In this document: positions 46,261 through 57,567 of the stretch, in pieces
Layout of the letters: the number at the start of each line of letters is the position of its first letter
Position numbering within the stretch: the stretch's first letter is position 1
Assembly: GCA_021808195.1 (NCBI GenBank)
Contig: JAKBCE010000020.1
Coordinates: 4,145-68,144 of the forward strand
DNA length: 64,000 nucleotides
From: Pseudomonadota bacterium
Lineage (GTDB): Bacteria > Pseudomonadota > Gammaproteobacteria > Steroidobacterales > Steroidobacteraceae
Direction: 5' to 3'
Translations under genes and position numbers: made by a program
The notes under the pieces: generated by a model
Seen by the model: the letters and a program-made list of their open reading frames with translations, nothing else
The model's database searches: none
Told to the model about the DNA's origin: nothing

Positions 46261-48576
46261 TCACGCTGAAAGCAGACTGTAAAGCTCGTCTTCCTGAGCA
46301 AAATGCAGTGTCAGAATGGCGTGCAGACCATAGAGCAGGCGGTGGATGTCGCGCAGATCCTCCGGGGTCGGTCCGGCCACCGGCAGTTGCGCCACGCGGC
46401 GCGCGAACAGCCGACTGAGACGGCGAATCTCACCGTGGGTGTGGATAAGGGGGCCGGTCGGATTCTCCCCAACGAGCATGCTCTCGATGATGGGGTATAC
46501 CGTCTGCTGCTCGTCGTTTTCGTGCGGCAGCAGCTCTTCTTCGAGCATTCGCGCCGTCTGCTGCAATTCGGCCCGGGCCTGGGCCGGCGGCAGGTCATCC
46601 AGCCGGACCGCCAGCTCCGCGAGTTCGCTCACCCGAGGGCGGAGCGAGCGGTGAGTCGTGTCCAGCGCCTGGGCGAGTCGCTTCGCTTCCGCCGTTGCAG
46701 GGACCCCGGTACCGCCTCCGGCAAGGGCACGCAGTGCATTGAGGATGACGAGCACGTCAATGCCTTCCTGCAATAGGGCACCGGTGATGGGCGCAATGAA
46801 TCCGGCGGCGGCAAATCCCATGGCAAGAACGGACAGCCCCATGCCTACCCAAACGCTCTGCAGAGCAATGCGGCGAGTCCGCTGAGCGATGCCTACCGCG
46901 CGAGCTACACCCTCAAATCGATCCGAGGTGAGCACCACGTCGGCCGCTTCCGATGCGGCGGTCGCTCCCCGCGCGCCCATGGCGATTCCCACGTCGGCAA
47001 GCGCCAGTGCCGGTGCGTCATTGATACCATCGCCGACCATTGCCGTGATCCCTTCACGGCGTGCGGTGCGCACCACATCGACTTTGTCTTCCGGGGCGCG
47101 CTCGGCGAACACTCGATCGATCCCGAGCGCATCAGCCACCAACTCGGCGACATCAGGATGATCTCCCGTGACCAGATGAATTCGCTTGATACCGCTGCTG
47201 CGCAGGGTCCTCAGGACTCGCGGCGCCTCGGGCCTGATGTAATCCTGAAGCATCAGCACCCCGGCAAGCGCACCGTCCACAGCAACGAATACGCATGAGG
47301 AGCCGTCCGCGCTTGCGCGCAGCTCGATCGCGCGTACCGCCGCACTGCGCGAGACATCCGGCAGGACGAAGTCATGCTGTCCGACCGCGACCTGCTGTCC
47401 GTTGAGTGTTCCGCGGATGCCCGCGCCCATCTGTTCGTGCACATCCGTCGGAAAGGCCAGCTGCAATTGCCGGGCACGAGCTTCGGCAAGAATTGCCGGC
47501 GCGAACGGGTGAACGGACAGCTGTTCGAGGGCGGCCGCACACGCCAACAACCCCTCGGCGCTGTACACGCCGATCGGCTCGACTGCGACCACGGTCGGCC
47601 GCGCGGCGGTAACGGTACCGGTCTTGTCGAGCAGGATGACCTCGGCGCGCGCCAGCGTTTCGAGCGGCGCCCCTCCCTTCATGATGATCCCGCTACGCGC
47701 CGCGCGTGAGACCCCCGCCATGATCGCGGCGGGTACCGCAAGAATGAGCGGGCATGGGGTGGCGACCACGAGCACCGCGAGCGCACGCACCGCGTCACCT
47801 CCGACAATCCAGGCCAGAGCGGCAAGGGCCAGCGTGGCGACAAGGAACATCAGCGCGTAGCGGTCTGCGAGACGCGCAAACGGGGCTTTTGACTCCTCTG
47901 CCGCCTGCACCAGACGAATGATGCCGGCGTAAGTGCTCTCGGCCGCGGTTGCCGTCACTCGCAGCTCGAAAGGACTGCCGACATTGGCGCCGCCGCTGCG
48001 CAGCGGCGTGCCCGGCTCGAATTTGACCGGACGTGACTCCCCGGTCAGAGAGGACTCATCGACGACGGCTCCCTGGGCTCCGACGATGCCGTCAACTGGC
48101 ACCACCTCCCCGGGTTTGATCATCAGAACGTCGCCTACGCGCACCTCTTGCACGTCGACATCGGCGTAACCTTCGGCGCTACCGCGGTGCGCAATGCGCG
48201 GCGCGCGGCTGATCAGGCTAGTGAGCTCCCGTCGCGCGCGCGCGATGGCATAGTGCTCGAGCGCCATGCCAGTCGCAAGCATCGCCGCAATGATCGCGCC
48301 GGCGAGGTATTGCCTCAGCAGCACCGCGCCGATCATGGCGAGAAGCGCGATGATGTCGACGCCTAGTTCTCCCCGCAGCAAATCACGCGAGGTGTTATAG
48401 GCAGTGACCATGCTGACGAGGCCCGTCAGCCCAATCAGTACGGCGCGACTGATGCTCGGCGCACCGAGCAGTGCTGCCAAGCCTGCGACGGCAAGCCCGC
48501 CCAAAACCAGGGCAAACAGCAGAAACTGCCGCGGTGGAGTTCGCCGCACTGCAGCGCTTTCGACAGAGGGAGTCAA
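46261..48576 (-). CDS. P1B-5-type metal-transporting ATPase with C-terminal hemerythrin-like domain
   Basis: 771 aa, six membrane segments typical of short P1B ATPases and no N-terminal metal-binding domain. Motifs: TGES (178-181), TPCP (273-276) in the ion-site helix where Cu/Zn ATPases have CPC, D317 in DKTGT, HP (356-357), GDGINDAPALA (516-526). TPC in place of CPC marks the P1B-5 (Nia-like, Ni/Fe) group. Residues about 660-771 look like a hemerythrin domain: H685 and E689 (PHENDE), H712/H714 (IHTHGE), H752 and H758 (LHAILTLHFAQEDE). Start is TTG at 48576 with a weak RBS. Confidence 0.85.
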   Translation of the reverse strand: MTPSVESAAVRRTPPRQFLLFALVLGGLAVAGLAALLGAPSISRAVLIGLTGLVSMVTAYNTSRDLLRGELGVDIIALLAMIGAVLLRQYLAGAIIAAMLATGMALEHYAIARARRELTSLISRAPRIAHRGSAEGYADVDVQEVRVGDVLMIKPGEVVPVDGIVGAQGAVVDESSLTGESRPVKFEPGTPLRSGGANVGSPFELRVTATAAESTYAGIIRLVQAAEESKAPFARLADRYALMFLVATLALAALAWIVGGDAVRALAVLVVATPCPLILAVPAAIMAGVSRAARSGIIMKGGAPLETLARAEVILLDKTGTVTAARPTVVAVEPIGVYSAEGLLACAAALEQLSVHPFAPAILAEARARQLQLAFPTDVHEQMGAGIRGTLNGQQVAVGQHDFVLPDVSRSAAVRAIELRASADGSSCVFVAVDGALAGVLMLQDYIRPEAPRVLRTLRSSGIKRIHLVTGDHPDVAELVADALGIDRVFAERAPEDKVDVVRTARREGITAMVGDGINDAPALALADVGIAMGARGATAASEAADVVLTSDRFEGVARAVGIAQRTRRIALQSVWVGMGLSVLAMGFAAAGFIAPITGALLQEGIDVLVILNALRALAGGGTGVPATAEAKRLAQALDTTHRSLRPRVSELAELAVRLDDLPPAQARAELQQTARMLEEELLPHENDEQQTVYPIIESMLVGENPTGPLIHTHGEIRRLSRLFARRVAQLPVAGPTPEDLRDIHRLLYGLHAILTLHFAQEDELYSLLSA

Positions 48577-48606
48577 CGCATTACCGCCCGCGCGGATGCG
48601 CGGCGA

Positions 48607-49422
48607 TCAGCCCGGCGGCCGTCCTTCCGGTCGGTGATCGCGCTCGCGGTCACGCCGCTGGGGCTCCGATTGCCGATGCTGCTGCTGCTGTTGCTGCTGC
48701 TGAACGCGAGGCTGCTGCCGGTAGCGCTGCTGCTCCTGGTAGCGCTGCTGCTCCTGGTAGCGCTGCTGCTGAGGCGGCTGCTGGTAGCGCGGCGACGGAC
48801 GGCGCTCCGGCGGCGCGTAACCCGGGGGGCGGCCCTGCGGGAAGCGGTAATAGCGGTTCTCGAGGGAACGCTGTTCGTTCGTGCCGGGATAGCGCGTGTG
48901 CGGGTATTGGCGCTGATAGCCCGGAAGTGGTGCGCGCGGGGGCACCGCGCCCCGATTCCAGCGGTCCCATCCCGGCCTGCTGCGCTGCCAGCTCGGACCC
49001 CAGTGCTCACCCCACCGAGGCGGCCCGTCGCGGTTCCAGTCGTGGAAAAATATGGGTGGGCGTCGGTAGAAGCGCACCGGGACCCGCAGGATGAAGTCCG
49101 GCACTCGGTCCGGCGGAACCAAGTACCATGGCCCGTTGTACCAGGTGCTGGAATACCATTCGTCATTGGCGAACAGCCAGTAGTATCCGTCGTAAAAGAA
49201 TAGATTAGCGTCAAGTTGCGGCGCGTAATAGACCGGATACCCTGGGATGGGGGCGAATTGCGGGTAGGCGGGAATATTGATCCCAATACGCATACCCGGC
49301 ACTGCGATCCCGACGCCGAAATCGAAGCGCACCTGCGCAAGCGCCACTGTACGCACCGTGGCCAAGAGGCACAGTGCCAAGAGCATGCCTTGGATGACCC
49401 GTCTGGGAAAAATCTGTGACAT
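48607..49422 (-). CDS. Secreted Q/P-rich protein with YXW-type repeats
   Basis: 271 aa from ATG 49422 (GGGAGGG 4 nt upstream). Signal peptide to about residue 30 (LALCLLATVRTVALA). A core rich in aromatic residues (YYAPQLDANLFFYDGYYWLFANDEWYSSTWYNGPW) is followed by an R/P/Q-rich tail with hexapeptide repeats YQEQQR and a run of eight Q. Similar aromatic/Pro proteins are envelope-associated and uncharacterised. The gene lies between the metal ATPase and the exporter gene, 30 nt upstream of the ATPase gene. Confidence 0.7.
   Translation of the reverse strand: MSQIFPRRVIQGMLLALCLLATVRTVALAQVRFDFGVGIAVPGMRIGINIPAYPQFAPIPGYPVYYAPQLDANLFFYDGYYWLFANDEWYSSTWYNGPWYLVPPDRVPDFILRVPVRFYRRPPIFFHDWNRDGPPRWGEHWGPSWQRSRPGWDRWNRGAVPPRAPLPGYQRQYPHTRYPGTNEQRSLENRYYRFPQGRPPGYAPPERRPSPRYQQPPQQQRYQEQQRYQEQQRYRQQPRVQQQQQQQQHRQSEPQRRDRERDHRPEGRPPG
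48677..48780 (-). repeat. CTG/CAG-type and 18-bp tandem repeats in the Q-rich gene
   Basis: From 48677 to 48702 the sequence is a run of GCT/GTT trinucleotides, coding the run of Q. From about 48719 to 48776 an 18-bp unit (ggtagcgctgctgctcct) occurs almost three times, coding YQEQQR. Both are prone to replication slippage. Confidence 0.7.
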
Positions 49423-49836
49423 GTGGCCCTCCCGGGTGAAAACGCCTGATACGCCTCGGGGCACGCCAGGCACCCGCCATCCGACGCTGCGTCCGGACTC
49501 ATCGACACAACGGAGGCACTTTCCTCCGCCTCTACGCCAGGCGCATCAGATGAATTACGTATCGAATTGGACACTGAAGCTCGCCCGGGAGATCCGACCT
49601 CGAGTGCTGTCGTCCACGCGAAAAGGACCGGAGCCCGGCCTGGGGCGTCCCTTGCTCTCACCTCTGCGATTCACAGTGTCCCGAGTCCACCGCGCCTGAC
49701 CGGTCAATCCGTGAGGGCCAGCCGCCAAGGATGCGAATTTGCAACGACGTTGCGATTTGCAGGGATCGCACATTGCAACATACCGTCCTCAGCCGAAGCG
49801 CACGCATTTCCCTCGCGTCGCACCACACAGTTGTGT
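49423..49836. other. 414-nt gap upstream of the Q-rich gene
   Basis: No reading frame is convincing here. A 13-nt palindrome-like element GCAACGACGTTGC (49742-49754) with nearby TTGCA and TGCGAT repeats (49755-49785) is visible and could be a binding site for the leftward gene. The rest holds nothing recognisable. Confidence 0.5.
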
Positions 49837-50718
49837 TCAGTCAGGCACTGGTGCCGGCATCGTCTCCTGCGCGCCGACTGTGGCGCCGATGGACGCGATG
49901 ATAACCAGCGCAATCGCGCCGAATTGGGCCGGCGTGAGCTTTTCCGCGAGAAACAGCCAGCCCACGAGCGCACCGACCGCCGGCTCGAGACTCATGAGCA
50001 CCCCAAACGTGCGCGTTGGCAGCCGCGTCAATGCGGTCATCTCGAGCGTATAGGGCAGTGCTGTCGACAGAACCGCGACCGCAAGTCCGGGCAACAGAAT
50101 CTGCCGAGAGAACAGCACCGCGGGAGCGTGCGACAGACCTACGGGCAACACCAGCACGGCGGAGATTACGCTGCCAAGCGCTACAGTCTGCGTACCAAGA
50201 TGGATGCCGGCCTTTTGACCGTAGACAATGTAAAGCGCCCAGCAAGCACCCGCGCCCACGGCAAATATGATTCCCGTGAGGTTGGCCGGTTGATCGTGCT
50301 GACTGACGGGCAGAAGCAGCACGAATCCGGCTGCGGCCAGCACGATCCACAGAAAATCGGCGGGCCGACGCGAACTCAGCACGGCGACCGCGAGGGGTCC
50401 GATGAATTCGACCGCCACGGCAATGCCGACAGGGAGGCGAGCGAGCGCCTGGTAATAGAGACAATTCATGGTACCGAGCGCCAGTCCGTAGACTGCGAGG
50501 GGTATCCATGACTCACGCCGCAGACGTACACGCCACGGCCGCAGCACCAGACACAGGATGACGGTGCCGAAGCCGATACGTACCGTCACAATGGCAAGCG
50601 GGCCGGCTACCGGGAACAGCGTTTTGGCGATCGATGCGCCAGTTTGCACTGACACCATCGAGAGCAGAACCGCTGCAATCGGCAGAACGGAGCGCAGTCT
50701 GTTCAAGGAAAGTCGCAT
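49837..50718 (-). CDS. EamA/RhtA-family transporter
   Basis: 293 aa from ATG 50718, ten predicted membrane helices in two EamA halves. MVSVQTGASIAKTLFPVAGPLAIVTVRIGFG, AVAVEFIGPLAVAVL and a second half with VYGQKAG, TALPYTLEMTALTRLPTRTFGVLMSLEPAVGALVGWLFL match the threonine/homoserine exporter RhtA branch. The substrate is inferred from this resemblance. It is divergent from katG. Confidence 0.82.
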   Translation of the reverse strand: MRLSLNRLRSVLPIAAVLLSMVSVQTGASIAKTLFPVAGPLAIVTVRIGFGTVILCLVLRPWRVRLRRESWIPLAVYGLALGTMNCLYYQALARLPVGIAVAVEFIGPLAVAVLSSRRPADFLWIVLAAAGFVLLLPVSQHDQPANLTGIIFAVGAGACWALYIVYGQKAGIHLGTQTVALGSVISAVLVLPVGLSHAPAVLFSRQILLPGLAVAVLSTALPYTLEMTALTRLPTRTFGVLMSLEPAVGALVGWLFLAEKLTPAQFGAIALVIIASIGATVGAQETMPAPVPD

Positions 50719-50860
50719 GCGCCGATTGTAGCGGCGGAATGACAACCGGTCGCGACCGCATGTCTGACCGGCGATCTCACCACACTCGCTTTTCCGGGCC
50801 GACCAACGCCCCGACCGCCGCATTACGCGGCTTCGGCGGCGCAGAGGTGACGCCCGGACG

Positions 50861-50897
50861 ATAGATGTCCTCTATGAGCCACATAGATTTAAACGCG
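50861..50897 (+). promoter_or_regulatory. OxyR operator upstream of katG
   Basis: The pattern ATAG-N7-CTAT-N7-ATAG-N7-CTAT of OxyR sites is met with ATAG (50861-50864), CTAT (50872-50875), ATAG (50883-50886) and a last element that reads CGCG (50894-50897) instead of CTAT. Three of four half-sites fit at exact 7-nt spacing. The site lies about 96 nt before the katG start. A -10-like TATTTT is at 50916-50921. Confidence 0.72.
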
Positions 50898-50923
50898 TTT
50901 CCTGAGCTATCGATTTATTTTAG

Positions 50924-53173
<2,250 letters not shown>

Positions 53174-53202
53174 GCGGGCGAGGCACCCGATTCAGCAAGC
53201 CG

Positions 53203-53230
53203 GGACGGCCGGTCGCAAGACCGGTCGTCC
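53203..53230. terminator. 12-bp hairpin between convergent katG and patatin genes
   Basis: 53203-53214 pairs with 53219-53230 (11 Watson-Crick pairs and one G-T) around a GCAA tetraloop. No T run follows on either strand, so it is a weak terminator or an mRNA end-stabiliser. It lies 30 nt after the katG stop. Confidence 0.4.
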
Positions 53231-53231
53231 A

Positions 53232-54563
53232 TTACGGTCTCGAGGCGCTGGTTGAGTCAATCCCTGAACGCAGTGGCGGAGATGGACACTGGTATGAAAT
53301 CAGCGGCAAGTGAGTTGCGGCCCGCTGTCCTTCGTCAATGGCCTGATCCAATGTCGTCCACAGATGCCCGGACTCGGCGCAGTGCGCACCGTATTCGAAC
53401 AGCTCGTGCATGTTGGAGTACTTGAAATTGAGCGAGCCTCGGTCAGGGTAAGTCATCGGCAGATACGTGAATTGGAATCGCATGCCGAAGTGGCGGGCCA
53501 GTACCGCGGAGAGCACAAGGGCTCGGCGCGACGCATGCATCAGCGCAGCGGAGAAGCTCCGCGCCAGAACAGCCATTGGCGTCTGAGCCGTCGTCTTCGG
53601 ATAGGTGCTAAGTTGTCCATTGACGATGACGAAGACTTGCGCGTTCTGCAATTCGGGCAGTCGCAGTGGAAGCACATCGGCGACGTCAGAAGCGACAAAG
53701 AAAGGCAGGGTCGTGCCACCATCGACATGCATTTCGTCGTAGGATTTTCCACCCCCGGTCACCCGGATCATGACCGGGGGGAAAACCCCCGGAATGCTGG
53801 CGGAGGCAACCAGTACCTGGCGGAACAATTTTCGGGCTGGCTCGCCGCCGTGTTCGGCGATCAGGCCCATGTTCCAGATGACCGACTCCTGCTTGTCGAG
53901 ATCCGTGGTGGCAACCAGCAGCAGGCGGCCGCCTCTGGCCTGCGCGGCGACCGCGCGCACCAGGCGGCCGGTGACGAAGTGGTCGACCAGCGCCACGAGC
54001 GGCCCGCGACTGTAAATCCCCGGATGGAATAGAAAGCCCAGCCAGGGGCGCGGTCGCAGCAGATTTTCCGTTCTGTGGCTGTCGAACGCCTCCTTGAGCT
54101 GAGGATCCCAGGACGGCCCCAGAAAGGCGAACGGAGCGAGCAGCGCACCCGCACTCACGCCGGTGACCACCTGGAAATCGAGTCGCTGACCCGCCCGTGC
54201 CAGCCCGTACAGCGCACCCGCACCAAAGGCACCGCCAGCGCCACCACCGGAAAGCGCGAGAACGCGGATCGGCTTTCCGTTCGCCACGGTACTGAGATTG
54301 CGCACGACCGTATTCAGGTGCTCGATCAGGTAGTCCCGGTCGTTGCTCAGGAATCGCACGCTGCGTGGAAAGCCGGGTGGCGCAACCTCGGCGATCAGGC
54401 GGGGAGGAGCCGGCAGCCGCGCCGTTGCGCAGGCCGCCAACGTACCGCACAAAAGCACAAGCGCTCCCAGCCTGAACAGCCGCTGGAACCACGCAGCAGG
54501 CTCGCCGTCCCTACCGGGCGCTGATAGGTTATCGGTCACGCCGTGGCACACCTCAGCCAGCAA
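53232..54563 (-). CDS. Patatin-like phospholipase lipoprotein
   Basis: 443 aa. A lipobox (LAAC, C45) follows a hydrophobic segment (30-44), although about 27 residues precede it; a later start could give a shorter signal. The patatin domain has the oxyanion glycines GGGAGGAFGAG (106-116), nucleophile S137 in GVSAG, and catalytic Asp in MHVDGGT. C-terminal region TYPDRGSLNFKYSNMHELFEYG is typical. A lipid hydrolase in the periplasm or outer membrane; substrate unknown. Confidence 0.87.
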   Translation of the reverse strand: MLAEVCHGVTDNLSAPGRDGEPAAWFQRLFRLGALVLLCGTLAACATARLPAPPRLIAEVAPPGFPRSVRFLSNDRDYLIEHLNTVVRNLSTVANGKPIRVLALSGGGAGGAFGAGALYGLARAGQRLDFQVVTGVSAGALLAPFAFLGPSWDPQLKEAFDSHRTENLLRPRPWLGFLFHPGIYSRGPLVALVDHFVTGRLVRAVAAQARGGRLLLVATTDLDKQESVIWNMGLIAEHGGEPARKLFRQVLVASASIPGVFPPVMIRVTGGGKSYDEMHVDGGTTLPFFVASDVADVLPLRLPELQNAQVFVIVNGQLSTYPKTTAQTPMAVLARSFSAALMHASRRALVLSAVLARHFGMRFQFTYLPMTYPDRGSLNFKYSNMHELFEYGAHCAESGHLWTTLDQAIDEGQRAATHLPLISYQCPSPPLRSGIDSTSASRP

Positions 54564-54699
54564 TCCGAGCCCTAAGACGTGAAATCATAGCATCGGCGTA
54601 CCCCTTGCCGCGAAACATGGCACCCCACGAGCGGGTCGGTTCTGTTTTCGCTAAGATGATTGCCGGGAATACTCCGCCGGGACGCTCAGGAGAATCGAC

Positions 54700-55125
54700 A
54701 TGGGCTTACGAACTGGGCGCTTCATTGCTTGGTCGCTGTTCGCCGCAATAGCTTGTGGTGGCTCGCTGCTGTATGCATCGGTCTGGGGCGTTCCGCAGTG
54801 GGACACTGTGTTTCAAGGAGCACTCGGACCGGTGATTGCAGCGTATGACGGTTGGGCCCTCAGCGTCGGATTTGTACTGCTGGGGGTGGTTCTCGTCGGC
54901 GGCTCTCTCGCCTGGTGCTGGCTGCGCGCAACGTTCGACTTCTTACCGGCTGGATTGGGCGCACTTGCGCTCTTGATGTTCATCTCCCTCGGCCTGCCCA
55001 TCCACGTCGTAACCCAGATCGACGCCGCCTTAAGCCTGGTGGTTGTGGGCTTGTGCGCACTCCTTGTCTTTAGAATTTTCCTGGCGGCATTGAAGGATCG
55101 CCTCGCGAAACGCTCACGCATCTGA
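54700..55125 (+). CDS. Unknown membrane protein
   Basis: 141 aa with three or four hydrophobic segments (about 8-28, 52-75, 84-100, 108-128) and a basic C-terminus (KDRLAKRSRI). No domain is recognised. ATG 54700 is preceded by AGGAGAATCGAC. It lies 110 nt before the AI-2E family gene, same strand. Confidence 0.55.
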   Translation: MGLRTGRFIAWSLFAAIACGGSLLYASVWGVPQWDTVFQGALGPVIAAYDGWALSVGFVLLGVVLVGGSLAWCWLRATFDFLPAGLGALALLMFISLGLPIHVVTQIDAALSLVVVGLCALLVFRIFLAALKDRLAKRSRI

Positions 55126-55234
55126 CGCACCTGCTTCGCGCTGCCGCCCGCAACGGCGGCAAGGAGCCCTGCTTGGTAGTTGAGAATCGCGAAATGGTGC
55201 GCACGGCGAGCGAGTCGCCAGCACGCTTTACGCC

Positions 55235-56287
55235 ATGACCGACTCCTCCTTTTACCGCCGGACTTTTGCGGTTGCGACCACCGTGGCACTCGGCTACCTG
55301 CTGTTCGAGGTGCTGACGCCACTGCGCGCTGCACTCGGCTGGGCGATGGTCCTCGCATTCATGCTTCACCCGGTGCATAAACGACTGGCCAGTCGATTGC
55401 ACGGCCGCCAGTGGCTGTCCGCCGGCATCCTCACTCTCGCCACACCCTTCGTTGTGCTCGCGCCGCTTTCTCTGCTCGGGGTGATCTTCGTCGAACAGGC
55501 CTTCAGCCTGCTCGGCTATCTGCACCGCCACCCGTTCATCGGATTTCCGGCTCTCATCGCGCGATTGCAGACATATCCACTGATCGGCAGAGCGATGGAC
55601 TGGATGTCCGGGTCTCTGCCAACGGGCACGCTCGACCTGCATTCCTGGCTCACCAGCGCAACGACATCGTTGCTGAGGTCGGCTGCATCTGCGGGCGGAA
55701 ACGTTGCATTCGGCCTGTTCGGAACCCTGATCAGCTTCTTCATGATGCTGTTCATGCTGTTTTTCTTCCTGCGCGACGGCGCGGCCTTCGTCAGACAGTT
55801 CACCACCCTCGTTCCCCTGACAAGTGAGCGACGCGCCCCGCTTCTGAAATACCTCGCGGACATCACCCGGGCGGTGGTCTACGGCTCCACCATTACTGCT
55901 ATCGTCCAGGGTTTGCTGGTCGCTGCGGGATTCGCGCTGGCCGGGCTTCCCTCCCCGCTCGTATTTGGCGTAATCGCCGTGCTTGCTTCGCTTCTGCCCG
56001 CCGGCTCGGTGTTGGTGCTCGCCCCCGCAGTGCTTTATCTTTTGGTTCAGGCCCGCTGGGGTGCGGCGATTTTCCTCGCGTTGTGGGGCGCCGGCATTGC
56101 TCTGGTCGAAAACGTCGTTCGGCCGCTGCTGACGGCACACCGCGCCAACGTCTCAACTCTGGCCGTGTTCGTCGGCGCCATTGGCGGGGTCAGCGCATTC
56201 GGAATCCTCGGTCTCGTACTTGGACCGGTACTGCTCAGTTTTGTTCTCGCATTGATCCGTTTTGTCGGCGCCGAGCACTCCGCCTAA
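55235..56287 (+). CDS. AI-2E family (PerM/YdiK-like) transporter
   Basis: 350 aa with about eight membrane spans in the usual pattern: two near the N-terminus, a hydrophilic middle, then LFGTLISFFMMLFMLFFFLRDG, STITAIVQGLLVAAGFALAGLPSPLVFGVIAVLASLLPAGSVLVLAPAVLYLL, and IGGVSAFGILGLVLGPVLLSFVLALI. The YdiK/PerM group exports varied substrates; none can be named. GTG/ATG start follows no strong RBS. Confidence 0.85.
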   Translation: MTDSSFYRRTFAVATTVALGYLLFEVLTPLRAALGWAMVLAFMLHPVHKRLASRLHGRQWLSAGILTLATPFVVLAPLSLLGVIFVEQAFSLLGYLHRHPFIGFPALIARLQTYPLIGRAMDWMSGSLPTGTLDLHSWLTSATTSLLRSAASAGGNVAFGLFGTLISFFMMLFMLFFFLRDGAAFVRQFTTLVPLTSERRAPLLKYLADITRAVVYGSTITAIVQGLLVAAGFALAGLPSPLVFGVIAVLASLLPAGSVLVLAPAVLYLLVQARWGAAIFLALWGAGIALVENVVRPLLTAHRANVSTLAVFVGAIGGVSAFGILGLVLGPVLLSFVLALIRFVGAEHSA

Positions 56288-56303
56288 GCCACTCAGCTCA
56301 CGA

Positions 56304-56546
56304 CTACCAATACTCGAGCCGCAAGCAGAACAGGCTCCCCATCGCACGCATCCAGGTATATGGTGCGCTCAAGCGTGACCGAATGCGTTCGCTTGCAGCG
56401 CCGCGGTATTCGACAATCGCATGTAAATCGCCACGAGATGCCCTTGTGCCCTTAATGAGACGTTGCAGCTCCATGTCGCAAATTTGCGTGCCGGCCGCGT
56501 CATCGACAACGACACATCTCGTCGCAGCCCAGGCGCTACGGCTCAC
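56304..56546 (-). CDS. Doubtful small reading frame
   Basis: 80 aa (MSRSAWAATRCVVVDDAAGTQ...). No domain is recognised. It converges on the AI-2E gene with 16 nt between. It may be a remnant or noise; listed because the strand and gap fit a gene. No RBS stands out. Confidence 0.22.
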   Translation of the reverse strand: MSRSAWAATRCVVVDDAAGTQICDMELQRLIKGTRASRGDLHAIVEYRGAASERIRSRLSAPYTWMRAMGSLFCLRLEYW

Positions 56547-56647
56547 GCGCCGCCCATCAACAGCGCAAATCCGGGGAAATCACCCCTCACGCGGCGATCG
56601 CTGGACAGCGAGCGCCACGTGAGAGTTGATCGGCTCTCGATCGACGT

Positions 56648-57055
56648 TCAGGCTTTCTTTTCAAGCGCCCTGGCGACCGCAACGGCCAAACGCACTTGTC
56701 GCATGGCACGAGCCTCAGTCTTCCTGGCACAAGAGAAAAACCCAGGCAGTGCCGCAGCGGAAGCTTCATTCAACTGCTGACAGACCGACCAGACCGCCGC
56801 ATGAACCCGATGCCGCAGCGTCGCGGCGCCCGATCGGGTTGCGAGGTCGAGATCTGTATAGCTGACGGCACGAGTCGTCGTCAGGACTTCGATCGGCGCT
56901 CCGAGCCGCGAGCGCCCAACGGTGATACTGACAATGGGCGCCGCCTTCATGGTCACGGGCGCGAGCCGGTTAGCGGCCGCGGCGGATGCGGCCAAGGCAA
57001 TGCCGAGCGTGGCCAGCAAGGGCACGCTCCAGCGGTAGGAAATGGGCTTCTGCAT
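56648..57055 (-). CDS. UrcA-family secreted protein
   Basis: 135 aa. A signal peptide (ISYRWSVPLLATLGIALAASAAAANR) precedes the UrcA core: VSYTDLDLATRSGAATLRHRVHAAVWSVCQQL and a second Cys in GFFSCARKTEARAMRQVRLAVAVARALEKKA. The two cysteines likely form a disulfide. The family is common in Sphingomonads, Caulobacters and Steroidobacter-like bacteria; its role is unknown. ATG 57055 has AGAGA upstream. Confidence 0.78.
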   Translation of the reverse strand: MQKPISYRWSVPLLATLGIALAASAAAANRLAPVTMKAAPIVSITVGRSRLGAPIEVLTTTRAVSYTDLDLATRSGAATLRHRVHAAVWSVCQQLNEASAAALPGFFSCARKTEARAMRQVRLAVAVARALEKKA

Positions 57056-57567
57056 GACGATCTCTCAAGTTACAACGGGGCGTTTCTGCATGATCAAGCG
57101 CACCCTAACTTGCGCCGCCCACAGACATATACGTACTTGGCGCAGTTTCTGAGATTGATCACTTTTGCACCGGAATGCAGACCACACGATGTGATACACG
57201 TCGCCACAATTAAGAGGCCACACGATCTGTCCTTCGAGGCGAACCGCCCAAGATTGCGCCCCCCGCCACGCCGACTGCAGCGAACGGTGCGACCGGCAGC
57301 GTTCGCCGGACGCTATCGAACGCCAAGCTCTGATACGCCGGCGATATCCTGGAATTCAGCGAGCCCGTGCTTGCGCTTTGCCGCCGCTGAGCGCGCCGCG
57401 CACAAGCACGGGCAGAGTGCAGATTTTGCGTGTAGCCGCACTCAGCGACTCGCCTAGAGCGTAGAAATCGCGTACGGCGACGCGAATTGCGCTCAAATCC
57501 AGCGCCACGCGGATGGCTCCATGGGCCTCCGGTGGCGATGCCTCTCGGAGTGGACCAGTGCGTCGAG
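57056..57567. other. 512-nt gap with one hairpin, no gene seen
   Basis: Between the UrcA and lipase-like genes, no frame is convincing. An inverted repeat with 11-bp arms (GCCCGTGCTTG at 57363-57373 and CAAGCACGGGC at 57402-57412) is the only clear structure; no T run follows. Confidence 0.4.
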
